From JACCXE01 sp963718605 (GTDB taxonomy: Bacteria; Actinomycetota; Acidimicrobiia; Acidimicrobiales; JACCXE01): DNA of 64,000 nucleotides. Below, in pieces: positions 8,319-17,027 of this stretch. Numbering within the stretch: position 1 is the first letter of the stretch; each line of letters opens with the position of its first letter. Below the pieces are notes generated by a model, which ran no database searches, was not told where the DNA came from, and worked only from the letters and a program-made list of their open reading frames with translations. The stretch covers positions 2,666,001 to 2,730,000 of the forward strand of contig OY970363.1 of the NCBI GenBank assembly GCA_963718605.1. Reading direction: 5' to 3'. The position numbers were made by a program, and so were the translations under genes.

Positions 8319-9839
8319 ATGACCAATCCGAAGAACGCGGTGGTGGTGCTGCTCGACAGCCTCAATCGCCACATGCTCGGCAGCTATGGCGGCACCGAGT
8401 TCGACACGCCGAATCTCGATCGGCTCGCGGCGCGCTCCGCGCGGTTCGAGCGTCATGTCACGGGTTCCTTGCCGTGCATGCCGGCGCGTCACGACTTGCT
8501 CGTCGGCGCCCACGACTTTCTCTGGCGGCCCTGGGGTTCGATCGAGGTCTGGGAAGAACCGATCACTCTCGACCTCGCCAAGGCCGGCGTGACCACGATG
8601 CTCGTGTCCGATCATCCGCACCTGTTCGAATCAGGCGGCGAGAACTACCACACCGAGTTTCGCGGCTGGCTCTATGAACGCGGCCATGAGGGTGACCCGT
8701 GGAAGACGACGCCGGACCCCACCTGGCTCGGCACGCCAACGCTGCCGGCCAAGCGTGCCATCGCGGCGATGCCCTACGACATGTCGCGCACATACTTCCG
8801 CGAGGAAGAGGACTTCCCCGGGCCGAAGACCATGAGCGCGGCGGCGAACTGGATCGACACGAACGCAGGCAAGCACGACCGTTGGCTGCTGGTGGTGGAC
8901 GAGTTCGACCCGCACGAACCGTTCGACACACCGGCGCCGTGGGTGAACCGGTACGACCCGGACTGGGAAGGCGAGCAGATGATCTGGCCGCCCTACGCGA
9001 TTGGCGCCGTGGAGCGCGGCGTGGTCACCGAACGCGAAGCGCGCCACATCCGGGCGAACTACGGCTCAAAGCTTTCGATGATCGACCACTGGTTCGGTCG
9101 CATCCTCGACGCCATGGACCGCAACAATTTGTGGGATGACACGATGCTCGTGCTGTGCACCGACCACGGTCACTATCTCGGCGAGCGCGACTTGTTCGGC
9201 AAGCCGGGAGTTCCGCAGTTCGAGACCCTGGGCCACATTCCGATGCTGGTGGCGTGGCCCGGCCTCGCCCCCACCACCGTCGACGCGCTCACGACCACCG
9301 TCGACATCCACGCGACGTTGTGCGACGTGTTCGACGTCACGCCGTCGCACACCACGCACGGCCAGTCCTTGGTGCCCATGCTCAGCGGGACGGGGGCGAT
9401 CGAGCGCGAGTGGGCGATCGGCGGCACGTTCGGAAACTGGGTGCAGGTCACCGACGGTCATCGCAAATACGCGCGCTCGGCGACCGAAGCGAACTTCCCG
9501 TTGTCGATGTGGTCGAACCGTTGGTCGACGATGCCGATCTTCGCGTACCCCGGCTTCGGTCTGCCGAAGCCGGACCGGCGGGCGTGGCTGGATTACATGC
9601 CGGACTCGGACGTACCCGTCATCCGTCAGCCGTTCGTGCCCGGCGACCTGCTGCCGTACTGGGTCGGGCGCGCCGTGGACGACCACTACCTGTACGACCT
9701 CGACGAGGATCCGACCGAAGAGCGCAACCGCACCGGCGAGAGCGAGCAGTTCGAAAAGGAAATGACCGACCTCCTCGTCGCCGCCCTCGACGACGTCGCC
9801 GCGCCCCGCGAGCAATACGAGCGCCTCGGCGTCGGTTAG
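8319..9839 (+). CDS. sulfatase (formylglycine-dependent), 506 aa
   Basis: Type I sulfatase. The motif LPCMPARH places the Cys of the C-x-P-x-R signature at residue ~53; in active enzymes it is converted to formylglycine. Metal-binding residues are visible in VVVLLDSLNRH near the N-terminus and in CTDHGHYLGERD. The C-terminal sulfatase subdomain follows, with VDDHYLYDLDEDPTEERN near the end. There is no signal peptide, so it is probably cytoplasmic. It would hydrolyse sulfate esters, or possibly phosphonates or phosphodiesters as some relatives do. A formylglycine-generating enzyme is not in the window. A TTG precedes the ATG at 8319, which I take as the start. It is divergent from livG; the Dabb protein follows after 9 bp. 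Confidence 0.9.
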   Translation: MTNPKNAVVVLLDSLNRHMLGSYGGTEFDTPNLDRLAARSARFERHVTGSLPCMPARHDLLVGAHDFLWRPWGSIEVWEEPITLDLAKAGVTTMLVSDHPHLFESGGENYHTEFRGWLYERGHEGDPWKTTPDPTWLGTPTLPAKRAIAAMPYDMSRTYFREEEDFPGPKTMSAAANWIDTNAGKHDRWLLVVDEFDPHEPFDTPAPWVNRYDPDWEGEQMIWPPYAIGAVERGVVTEREARHIRANYGSKLSMIDHWFGRILDAMDRNNLWDDTMLVLCTDHGHYLGERDLFGKPGVPQFETLGHIPMLVAWPGLAPTTVDALTTTVDIHATLCDVFDVTPSHTTHGQSLVPMLSGTGAIEREWAIGGTFGNWVQVTDGHRKYARSATEANFPLSMWSNRWSTMPIFAYPGFGLPKPDRRAWLDYMPDSDVPVIRQPFVPGDLLPYWVGRAVDDHYLYDLDEDPTEERNRTGESEQFEKEMTDLLVAALDDVAAPREQYERLGVG

Positions 9840-9848
9840 AACAGCCCG

Positions 9849-10130
9849 ATGATCCGTCACATCGTGATGTTCCGGTTGCACGACAAGGCTGACGCTGATG
9901 AGGCGGTCGCCCAGCTGCGCAGCATGGACGGAAAGATCGAATCGCTGCGGTCACTCGAAGCCGGCGTGAACGTGGTCGACAGCGACCGGGCGTACGACGT
10001 GGCCATTCACACCACGTTTGATGATCTCGCCGGCCTCAAGGTTTACGCCGATCACCCCGAGCATGCGCCGGTGATCAAGTGGATGCACGCGCACACGAGT
10101 GCGGCGGCGTCGATCGACTACGAGTTTTAG
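9849..10130 (+). CDS. Dabb (stress-responsive dimeric alpha/beta barrel) protein, 93 aa
   Basis: Small protein starting MIRHIVMFRLHDKAD and ending AHTSAAASIDYEF, with the spaced blocks GVNVVDSDRAYDVAIHTTFD and YADHPEH that define the Dabb domain. Members are dimeric ferredoxin-like barrels, some acting as enzymes of polyketide or aromatic metabolism, many uncharacterised. It lies 9 bp after the sulfatase in the same direction and is probably co-transcribed. Its stop abuts the convergent J-domain gene. Confidence 0.85.
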   Translation: MIRHIVMFRLHDKADADEAVAQLRSMDGKIESLRSLEAGVNVVDSDRAYDVAIHTTFDDLAGLKVYADHPEHAPVIKWMHAHTSAAASIDYEF

Positions 10131-10682
10131 CTACTGCGCCGCTGAACGCAGCGCGTCGAGCAGCACCCGCACCGAGTTCGGGGACCCGTCGGTAATGGTG
10201 GCGGTGGTCTCGCCGTCGTTGTCTGCGAGTTCGATCACCACACCGTCTTTCGACCCGAACGAGCCCTTCGACAACACCACCGTGTTGTCGGCCGCGTTCT
10301 TCATCGTGAGGTTTGCCGCCTTCGCCGCGTTCTTGATGCGGCGCTTCGCGTCGAACGGCGCGCCTTCGACGTAGAACACCCAGTCCCCATCGGACGACGG
10401 CACCCGCAAGCCATTACCCTCGACGAAGTCATCGCCCGGGGCCGGGGCGACGGTTGCCTTGTCGTCGACCTCTTTGGCCAGCCCGGCCTCGTCGCGGATC
10501 TTCGCCCACGCCTCGTTCACCCGGCGCAACCCCGCAGCGGCGCGGGCCTGCACGCCGGGCGGCATGTCCGCATGGTGATCAGGATGGAACAGCGCCACGA
10601 GTTCCCGCCACGCCCGCTTGGCGGCGTCGACCCCTTCGTCACGCTTGGTCTCCAACACGTCCCACGGGTCACGGCTGCTCAC
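10131..10682 (-). CDS. J-domain protein, 183 aa
   Basis: The N-terminal ~60 residues are a J-domain-like helical hairpin with the HPD tripeptide in LVALFHPDHHAD (residues ~33-35), the motif that stimulates DnaK ATPase. A linker and a C-terminal part of unknown type follow, with FYVEGAPFDAKRRIKNAAK. There is no zinc-finger or classical C-terminal DnaJ domain, so this is a type III/C co-chaperone. The start is taken as GTG 10682; a TTG three codons upstream is the alternative. It is convergent with the Dabb gene and divergent from the TetR gene. Confidence 0.7.
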   Translation of the reverse strand: MSSRDPWDVLETKRDEGVDAAKRAWRELVALFHPDHHADMPPGVQARAAAGLRRVNEAWAKIRDEAGLAKEVDDKATVAPAPGDDFVEGNGLRVPSSDGDWVFYVEGAPFDAKRRIKNAAKAANLTMKNAADNTVVLSKGSFGSKDGVVIELADNDGETTATITDGSPNSVRVLLDALRSAAQ

Positions 10683-10731
10683 GCCCCGCAACCTACAGAA
10701 CCGGTGTCACAGCGGAACCGCTTGCAATAAC

Positions 10732-10746
10732 TGAATGATTCATTCA
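10732..10746. promoter_or_regulatory. 15-bp perfect palindromic operator upstream of tetR-type gene
   Basis: TGAATGA-T-TCATTCA is a perfect palindrome whose right end lies 10 bp before the ATG of the TetR regulator at 10757. The position and length fit an autoregulatory TetR operator, and the TGAATGA half-site resembles sites described for several TetR regulators. It also lies in the divergent gap to the J-domain gene. Confidence 0.7.
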
Positions 10747-10756
10747 TTATTGACGG

Positions 10757-11455
10757 ATGCCGCGCGTTGCCGCTCCGAATCGGGTTGCCGACATCGTCGA
10801 CGCAGCTCTCACAGTGTTCGGGCGGCAGGGCTTCGCGCGTGCGCAAATGTCCGACGTCGCAGCCGAGGCCGGCGTCTCGGTCGGCACGCTCTACAACTAC
10901 GTCGAAAGCAAAGATGCGCTGCTGCTGTTGTGCGCGGTGTACGCCTTCGACCCCGACGAGGCGGTCGCAGGCGGGCTGCCTCTCGCCGTTACTTCGCGCA
11001 AGGCGTTCCTCGCGAAGCTGGCGCATCACATCGACCTCGTCGCGCAGCTGCCGACGCTCGACGCCGCACTGGCCGCAAAGCTCGCGCCCAAGGACGTAAC
11101 CGCGGAGTGCGCCGCAATCGTCGCGGACTTATTCGACCTTCTTGCTCGCACCCGCCGGGGGATGGACGCGCTCGAACGCTCGGCCCGCGACGTGCCTGAT
11201 CTCGCCGAACTGTTTTACGGCGGCGTGCGCTTCCGGCTGCTGGAACAACTCACCGACTACATCGCGCGACGGGCGAAACAGCGGCGCATACCGCCCGCGC
11301 TCGACGCCGCGATCACGGCACGCTTTGCCGTGGAATCCGTCACGTGGATGGCGCGCCATCGCCACGGCGACCCTGATGGGGGACAGATGAACTTCGACAC
11401 CGTGCGCACCAGCACGATTCAGCTCGTCACGCGCGCGATTTGCGGTGACGCATGA
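10757..11455 (+). CDS. TetR/AcrR-family transcriptional regulator, 232 aa
   Basis: The N-terminal helix-turn-helix is clear: IVDAALTVFGRQGFARAQM, then DVAAEAGVSVGTLYNYVESKD (residues ~30-50). The remaining ~180 residues form the variable ligand-binding helical domain with no recognisable effector signature. It is likely autoregulated through the palindrome at 10732-10746. The stop overlaps the start of the following acyltransferase (ATGA), so it may regulate that gene or the divergent J-domain gene. Confidence 0.9.
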   Translation: MPRVAAPNRVADIVDAALTVFGRQGFARAQMSDVAAEAGVSVGTLYNYVESKDALLLLCAVYAFDPDEAVAGGLPLAVTSRKAFLAKLAHHIDLVAQLPTLDAALAAKLAPKDVTAECAAIVADLFDLLARTRRGMDALERSARDVPDLAELFYGGVRFRLLEQLTDYIARRAKQRRIPPALDAAITARFAVESVTWMARHRHGDPDGGQMNFDTVRTSTIQLVTRAICGDA

Positions 11456-12578
11456 CCACCACGCAACGTCGACCCGACGTTGACAACCTGCGGTCGGCGG
11501 CGACGTTCCTCTTGCTCGTGTTTCACACGGCCAAGGTCTACGACTACTCGGAGTTTTACCACCTCAAAAAAACAAGGCGTCCTTCCAAGGTTTCGACGTA
11601 TTTACGGGCTTCGTGCACCAGTGGCACATGCCGCTGTTCTTCGCGCTCGCCGGTTGGTCGATGGCCATCGCGATGCAGCGCCGCACCGCGCCTGCGATCC
11701 GTCGGGAACGAGTGCGGCGGTTGCTCATCCCGCTCGTCGTGTTCAGCGTGGCCGCGTGTCCGTGGATCGCGTGGATCGAATCGAGGCACATCCATCACGG
11801 GCACAAGTCGTTCTTGGCGTTCCTGCCGTCGTTCTTCGGCCTCAGCTTCACGTGGTCGCAGTTGTGGTTCTTGGCCTACCTGCTGACGTTCTCGCTGATC
11901 TACCTCGGGCGCTTCACGAAGCTCAACGCGCGCACCGACGATCCGGTAGTGAACGGTCGCAGCCTCGCCAAGTTCGTGGGGTTGATGATCGCGATCCAGG
12001 TCGGCCTGCGCTGGGCGTGGCCGGGCTTTCAGAACCTCGTGTGGGACTGGGCCAACTTCGCGTACTACTCGGCATTCTTCATCGGCGGGTTCTATGTCGG
12101 CCGCTTCGCGTCCGTGGCCAAACTTGTTGACGACCACCGCGTGGTGATGACCCGCATCGGTCTCGCCGCCTCCGTCGGTCTGGTGCCGTTCTGGCTGCGG
12201 CTCGTCGTGGTCGACGACGTCAGCGACTGGAAGGCGTACCTGCTCTACACCCCGCTGAGCGCCCTCGCCGGCGTCGGCCTCGTGATCGGATTTGCAGGCT
12301 GGGCTCGCCGCCACTTCGCGGGCGACGGGAGGTTGCACACCTGGGCGAAGGACCGTGCGTTCGGCGTCTACCTACTGCACCAGATCTGCGTGGTCGCCTG
12401 CGCCGTGGTCGTCGTGCGCCAGCACTGGCCCATCGCCGTGAAGTTCTCCGTAACGCTATTGAGCGCGACCGCTCTCACGGTCGCGCTCAACGAAGCTCTG
12501 CGAAAGATCGACTGGTTGGCCCCGGCTTTCGGCCGTGACCGGGTGGCGTCACGCCGCACACCTCGGGTTCCGGCGTGA
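11452..12578 (+). pseudogene. acyltransferase 3 family membrane protein, one frameshift in an A7 run
   Basis: An acyltransferase-3 (OafA-like) membrane enzyme of about 375 residues is spread over two plus-strand frames. The first frame gives DNLRSAATFLLLVFHTAKVY; the second picks up with HQWHMPLFFALAGWSMAIAM and about eight further membrane helices. The switch is at the run of seven A at 11566-11572; eight or five A would restore a single frame reading through KASFQGFDVFTGFVHQWHM. A homopolymer sequencing error is the simplest explanation. Polymerase or ribosome slippage on the A-run could also allow some full-length product. It acylates an unknown surface or lipid substrate. It overlaps the TetR gene by 4 bp. 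Confidence 0.75.
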
Positions 12579-12585
12579 CTCTCTT

Positions 12586-12637
12586 CATTCTTGTAACGCT
12601 CAGTAGCAAAAACCGCCCGCTGCCAGGTACAAGAATG
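12586..12637. repeat. 52-bp dispersed repeat, copy 2, with 10-bp terminal inverted repeats
   Basis: Same length as the copy at 530-581. Identical first 29 bases, identical last 10 (TACAAGAATG), different middle 13. It occupies most of the 71-bp gap between the convergent acyltransferase and drrB genes. It contains no reading frame. Confidence 0.85.
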
Positions 12638-12649
12638 ATTGCTGGACGT

Positions 12650-13465
12650 CTAGGCGGTCTGGCGATACTTCCGCACCGCGATCGGCGCGAACACCGCGAT
12701 GATGCCGACCGACCACGCCACGCTCTGAAGCGCCGGCGTCAACGTGGGGCCGCCGATGCACAGCGCGCGGATCGCGTCGACGGTCAGCGTGAGCGGTTGA
12801 TGCGCGCTGAACACCTGCAACCAGCCGGGCTGGCTGCTCAGCGGCACGAACGCGGAACTCGCGAACACCAGGGGAGCGACCAACGGGAACGCGGCGGCCT
12901 GCGCGGCTTCGGCGTTGCGCATGGCCAGGCCGACTAGGGCGAAGATCCACGACAGCGCGAACGTGAAGAGCAGCAGCACCATCAGCGCGCCGGCGAAGGC
13001 GAACGGGTTCGTGTGAATGCGGAACCCGACGGCAAAGCCGACGCCGGTCATCAAAGCGAACACGAACACGTTGCGGGCCAGGTCGGCCACGGTGCGGCCG
13101 GCGAGCACGGCTGAGCGCGCCATCGGCAACGACCGGAAGCGTTCGATCAAACCCTTGGTCAGATCGTCGGCAAGCCCGACGCCGGTTTGGATGGATCCGA
13201 ACGTAATCGTCTGCACGAAGATGCCCGGCATCAGGAAGTCGACGTAGGGGATACCGGGGATACCGGTGGAGATTGCGCCGCCGAACACGTAGCGGAACAT
13301 CAATACGAAGATGATCGGCTGAATCGTGGAGAACACCAGCACCTGCGGCACCCGCCGCATGGCGATGATGTTGCGCCACGTAATCGTGATCGTGTCGGCC
13401 AGCGCCCAGCGCAGCTTTGTCACGCCGGTTGCCTCGTACGACGGGATCGTCAGCTCAGCGGTCAT
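12650..13465 (-). CDS. drrB: ABC-2 type transporter permease, DrrB-like, 271 aa
   Basis: Six-helix ABC-2 permease. The block ITWRNIIAMRRVPQVLVFST, then MPGIFVQTITFGSIQTGVGLADDLTKGLIERFRSLPM with its charged coupling loop, is the hallmark of daunorubicin-resistance DrrB proteins. It forms the channel of an exporter with the ATPase encoded just upstream (4-bp ATGA overlap). Substrates in this family are hydrophobic drugs or lipids; the actual one is unknown. The symbol denotes the family only. Confidence 0.85.
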   Translation of the reverse strand: MTAELTIPSYEATGVTKLRWALADTITITWRNIIAMRRVPQVLVFSTIQPIIFVLMFRYVFGGAISTGIPGIPYVDFLMPGIFVQTITFGSIQTGVGLADDLTKGLIERFRSLPMARSAVLAGRTVADLARNVFVFALMTGVGFAVGFRIHTNPFAFAGALMVLLLFTFALSWIFALVGLAMRNAEAAQAAAFPLVAPLVFASSAFVPLSSQPGWLQVFSAHQPLTLTVDAIRALCIGGPTLTPALQSVAWSVGIIAVFAPIAVRKYRQTA

Positions 13466-14448
13466 GCCGCACCTCTTTCGGTCTCGTCGGCGTCGTCCTC
13501 GTCGGGTTTCACTTCAGCGGCGTGGCCGGTGAGGCTCAGGAAGACGTCGTCGAGCGTGGGCTCGCGCACGATCAGTCGCTGCGGCACGAGCTTGGCGGTG
13601 TCGAGTGCCCGCACGAGCGCGGTAACGCCCTTGGGCCCCTCTTCGAGCTTCACCTCGACGGTGGTGCCGTCGACGAGCAGATCGGCGGTACCGAAGCGTT
13701 CGAGCAGTTTGCGGGCGCGCATGGCATTGCGGGTGTTGGACAGGCCGACTTCGACCACCGTGGCGCCGAAGCTCGTCTTGAGTTCGGTGGGCGTGCCCCG
13801 CGCGATCACCTCGCCGTTGTCGATCACGGCCAGCATCTCGGCGAGACGGTCAGCCTCTTCGAGGTATTGCGTAGTGAGCAGCACGGTGGTGCCGTCCTTC
13901 ACCAAGTCCTCGATCACCTGCCACAGGTCGTTGCGGCTGCGCGGGTCGAGGCCGGTGGTGGGCTCGTCGAGGAACAACACCGTTGGCTTGTGCACCAACG
14001 CGGCCGCGAGGTCGAGCCGGCGGCGCATGCCGCCCGAGTAGGTGCGCACGGGACGGTTCGCCGCGTGCGACAGGTTGAAGCGCTCGAGCAGCTCGTCGGC
14101 GCGGGGCTTGATCTCGGCCTTCGGCCGGTGCGTCAGGCGACCGACCATGCGCAGATTCTCGAACCCGGTGAGGTTCTCGTCGACCGCCGCGTACTGACCG
14201 GCCAGACCGATCATGTGACGCACACGTTCGGGGTCTTGCGCGCAGTCGACGCCGAGCACCGTCGCGCGACCCGACGTGGGTTTGAGGATCGTGGTGAGCA
14301 TGCGCACGATCGTGGTTTTCCCGGCACCGTTCGGGCCCAAGAGCCCAAACACGGTTCCGGCTGGCACTTCCAGGCTGACCCCCCGTACCGCTTCAACCTC
14401 GCCGAAGCGCTTCACGACATCTTCGGTGGCTATTGCAGGTCCGTTCAT
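13462..14448 (-). CDS. drrA: ABC exporter ATP-binding protein, DrrA-like, 328 aa
   Basis: ABC ATPase with Walker A GPNGAGKTTIVRML, signature YSGGMRRRLDLAAAL, Walker B TVLFLDEPTTGLDPRSR and the switch region LLTTQYLEEADRLA. The DrrA-type C-terminal extension (residues ~240-328) is present, including LVPQRLIVREPTLDDVFLSLTGHAAE. It forms the exporter with the adjacent permease. The gene is divergent from a MarR regulator, with a palindrome-rich gap between them, so MarR control is likely. Confidence 0.9.
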   Translation of the reverse strand: MNGPAIATEDVVKRFGEVEAVRGVSLEVPAGTVFGLLGPNGAGKTTIVRMLTTILKPTSGRATVLGVDCAQDPERVRHMIGLAGQYAAVDENLTGFENLRMVGRLTHRPKAEIKPRADELLERFNLSHAANRPVRTYSGGMRRRLDLAAALVHKPTVLFLDEPTTGLDPRSRNDLWQVIEDLVKDGTTVLLTTQYLEEADRLAEMLAVIDNGEVIARGTPTELKTSFGATVVEVGLSNTRNAMRARKLLERFGTADLLVDGTTVEVKLEEGPKGVTALVRALDTAKLVPQRLIVREPTLDDVFLSLTGHAAEVKPDEDDADETERGAA

Positions 14449-14489
14449 GGCGCAGAACTCTAACGGAGATAGTTGAGTGAAGTCAAACG

Positions 14490-14520
14490 TTTACCTATTG
14501 CAATAGTCGTGTCAGGTAAA
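14490..14520. promoter_or_regulatory. nested inverted repeats between drrA and marR (candidate MarR operator)
   Basis: TTTACCT (14490-14496) and AGGTAAA (14514-14520) are exact reverse complements spaced by 17 bases. Inside the same site, TATTGCAATA (14496-14505) is a perfect 10-bp palindrome. A TATATT box follows at 14524-14529, just before the GTG at 14536. The site sits between divergent exporter and MarR genes, the classical arrangement for MarR control of both. Confidence 0.55.
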
Positions 14521-14535
14521 TGGTATATTGCGGCT

Positions 14536-15012
14536 GTGCCCAGCCCAATCCCGTCCGACCCTGCCGACGAGGCGTGGGCTGCGATCGCGGACATTTTCAT
14601 GAGTGATGAAAATCATTCGAGGTTTCACTCCGCTTGCGAAGTGGTGAACGTGTCACCACCGGCGTTGAAACTCTTGCTCGGCATGGAGCCGGGTGTGGGC
14701 ACACCGATGCGCGTGTTCGCGGACAAATTGCGGTGCGACGCCTCGTGGGTGACCTCCCTCGTCGACGACCTCGAGGCTCTCGGTTACGTCGAGCGCCGAA
14801 TTCTTCCGACCGACCGCCGCGTGAAGACCGTCGTGGTTACCCGCGCCGGGCTGAGCGCGAAAGCCAAGGCCCAGCGGGTGCTGCACAAAGCGCCCGAGTC
14901 GATGTACGCCCTGACGCCGGTCGAACAACGCCACCTGCGCGACCTGGTGCGCAAGCTGGTCGCCGCCGCGCACAGCGCTGACGAACAAGCGGCCGACGAG
15001 CAAGCGGGCTGA
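14536..15012 (+). CDS. MarR-family transcriptional regulator, 158 aa
   Basis: Winged-helix MarR regulator: TPMRVFADKLRCDASWVTSLVDDLEALGYVERRILPTDRRVK is split over the recognition helix and wing, with the conserved D-x-R in the wing. The start is placed at GTG 14536; an in-frame ATG at 14473 would add 21 residues that overlap the operator-like palindromes. It is divergent from drrAB and likely represses it, with relief by an exported small molecule. The C-terminal tail contains a short Asp-Glu-Gln-Ala repeat. Confidence 0.85.
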   Translation: MPSPIPSDPADEAWAAIADIFMSDENHSRFHSACEVVNVSPPALKLLLGMEPGVGTPMRVFADKLRCDASWVTSLVDDLEALGYVERRILPTDRRVKTVVVTRAGLSAKAKAQRVLHKAPESMYALTPVEQRHLRDLVRKLVAAAHSADEQAADEQAG

Positions 15013-15074
15013 CACCAATAGATATCCCGCGCACCCAGGCCGCGATCCAGGTCGGCTTCGAGCGAGGCTGGCAC

Positions 15075-16124
15075 GTGGGCGTGCAACTCGCGGTGTGGCA
15101 AAACGGCGCACCGGCGTTCACGTTCACGCAGGGCATCGCCCGGGCCGACGTGGCCATGACCGACACGTCGTTGATGCCGTGGTTCAGCGGCACCAAGCTT
15201 GTGACGGCCACCGCGATCGTGCAGCTGTGGGATCGCGGGCTGCTCCAACTCGATCAAACCGTGGCGTCGGTGATTCCCGAGTTCGGCGCGCGCGGCAAGC
15301 ACGCGATTACGGTCCGCCATGTCCTCACCCACACCGGCGGCTTTCGTCAGGCCGCAGGCACCAGCGAGATGTTCGTCGGCGGTGTGGACCCGTCCACGCT
15401 GTTGCAGTCGATCTATGACGCGCCGTTAGAGGACGGCTGGGTGCCGGGCCACCGCGCCGGCTACCACCCGGTCACCGGCTTTCACGTGTTGGGCGAGGTG
15501 GTGCAGCGCGTCACCGGGCGCGCGTTCGACGCGTACGCCGCCGAGGAGATATTCGAACCGCTGGGCATGGCCGATTCGTGGCTCGCGCTCACACCCGAGC
15601 GGGTGCGCGCGTATGGCGATCGCGTCGTCGTGATGCACGACACCACCAAGCAGCCGCCGCGTCCGTTGCCCCGCTTCGAACAGGAGGACGGGTTGAGCTG
15701 GGTCGGCCCGTCGTCGTCGGGCATCGGGCCGATGTCGGATCTCGTGCGCCTGGTTGAGGCACTGCGCGCCGGTGGCGAACTCGAGGGTGAACGCATTGCG
15801 TCGGTTACTGCGATCGAGGCGATGGTGGCTCGGCACCGCACGAACATCCGCGATGAGACGTTCGGGGCCGTCATCGACTGGGGCCTGGGTGTGATGGTCA
15901 ATTCGCGGCATTACGAGCAAAAATCGACGCCCTACGGCTACGGCGACCACGCCGGGAGGCGGGCGTTCGGCCACGGCGGCATGCAGAGCAGCATCGCGTT
16001 CGCGGACCCCGAACACGGCCTGTCGGTGGCCTTCGCGTGCAACGGCATGGCGGGAGAACCGAACAACCATCGCCGGACCCAGCCGGTGCTGACCGCGCTC
16101 TACCAAGACCTCGGCCTCGCGTAG
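15075..16124 (+). CDS. beta-lactamase-family serine hydrolase, 349 aa
   Basis: Serine hydrolase of the beta-lactamase/penicillin-binding-protein type C fold. The S-x-x-K motif is in PWFSGTKLVTATA (residues ~35-47), YHP occurs in AGYHPVTGFHVLGEVV, and RAFGHGGMQSSI near the C-terminus supplies the H-x-G element. Family members are esterases, peptidases or carboxypeptidases. No signal peptide is visible. GTG 15075 is the first standard start, but the frame continues upstream with plausible protein to a CTG at 15009 that overlaps the marR stop, so up to 22 residues may be missing. Confidence 0.85.
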   Translation: MGVQLAVWQNGAPAFTFTQGIARADVAMTDTSLMPWFSGTKLVTATAIVQLWDRGLLQLDQTVASVIPEFGARGKHAITVRHVLTHTGGFRQAAGTSEMFVGGVDPSTLLQSIYDAPLEDGWVPGHRAGYHPVTGFHVLGEVVQRVTGRAFDAYAAEEIFEPLGMADSWLALTPERVRAYGDRVVVMHDTTKQPPRPLPRFEQEDGLSWVGPSSSGIGPMSDLVRLVEALRAGGELEGERIASVTAIEAMVARHRTNIRDETFGAVIDWGLGVMVNSRHYEQKSTPYGYGDHAGRRAFGHGGMQSSIAFADPEHGLSVAFACNGMAGEPNNHRRTQPVLTALYQDLGLA

Positions 16125-16136
16125 TCTCTACGCCTC

Positions 16137-17027
16137 GTGGTTGCCATGCGTCGTCCCAAAGTTCTGCTTCCCGCGCTCCTAGTGATCGCACTCGTGATTG
16201 TCGGAGTGCTGGCTGTGAAGTCCCGCGGCTCGGACGACAAGACGCTGTCCACCACCAAGCGGACCACGAACTGCGCCCCCTTCGCGCGCGCCGACGCGGT
16301 GGCCACCAAGCCGGGCGAACCCATCGCGATCGACGTGTTGGCCAACGACACGGACCCCGACAACGACCCGCTGGTGTTCCAGATTTTGAAGAGCACGGGG
16401 GGCACCTCTGCGGTGAACGATGGGGGCACGCCGACGGACTCGGGCGACGACCGCTTGCAGTTCACGCCCGACGAGCCGCCGGTCGACGGCGCCACGATCG
16501 AATACCAGGCGCTCGACCCGCAGGGTCGATCCAGCACGAGCACCGTCACGGTCTACGTGAACCCGACGGCCACGCTGCCCGACGGCGTGCACTCCGAAGC
16601 TGCCACCGACCCTGTGCCTGCGGGCACCGGCGCCGGAGGCCGCTGCGGCGCGCCCACCGAGTCGACCGTCCCGTCAGAGACCACGACGGTCGGCCCGACC
16701 ACCTCCGTGAGCTTCCCGTCGACCACCGCGAACACGGCCAAGTCCACGACCGCGACCACCACCGCGTCGAGTCGCCGCACGACCACCACCCGGAAGGGGT
16801 CGAAGGCGACCACCACCACGGCGAAGAAGACCACCACGACGCACGACGACACGCCGGCTCCCACCGATCCGCCCCAGACCACGACCACGCGCCGCCCCAC
16901 CACGACGCGCCCGCCGAGCACGACCCAACCCAACCAATGCGGCGACCCGAATCCGAGCAGCCCGAACTACAACCCGAACTTCAAGGACTGCATCAAGCAC
17001 GGTGGCACCACGACCACCCAGCCGTAG
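16137..17027 (+). CDS. exported/anchored protein with one Ig-like repeat and Thr-rich tail, 296 aa
   Basis: A basic N-terminus and a hydrophobic helix (residues ~8-27) form a signal anchor. Residues ~45-140 hold one Ig-like/cadherin-like repeat with the familiar IDVLANDTDPDNDPL motif, as in bacterial surface adhesins (Big_9/VCBS-like). From ~165 to the end it is a Thr/Pro/Lys-rich low-complexity linker, probably extending through the cell wall, ending in a short Asn/Pro-rich segment. GTG 16137 and ATG 16146 are both possible starts. Its function is not identifiable. The stop directly abuts the convergent membrane gene. Confidence 0.75.
   Translation: MVAMRRPKVLLPALLVIALVIVGVLAVKSRGSDDKTLSTTKRTTNCAPFARADAVATKPGEPIAIDVLANDTDPDNDPLVFQILKSTGGTSAVNDGGTPTDSGDDRLQFTPDEPPVDGATIEYQALDPQGRSSTSTVTVYVNPTATLPDGVHSEAATDPVPAGTGAGGRCGAPTESTVPSETTTVGPTTSVSFPSTTANTAKSTTATTTASSRRTTTTRKGSKATTTTAKKTTTTHDDTPAPTDPPQTTTTRRPTTTRPPSTTQPNQCGDPNPSSPNYNPNFKDCIKHGGTTTTQP

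Noticed and set aside
13187..14041. Plus-strand frames of 280-350 residues over the drrAB genes
   Set aside because: They mirror the codon periodicity of drrA and drrB and have low-complexity Ser/Arg content without any domain.
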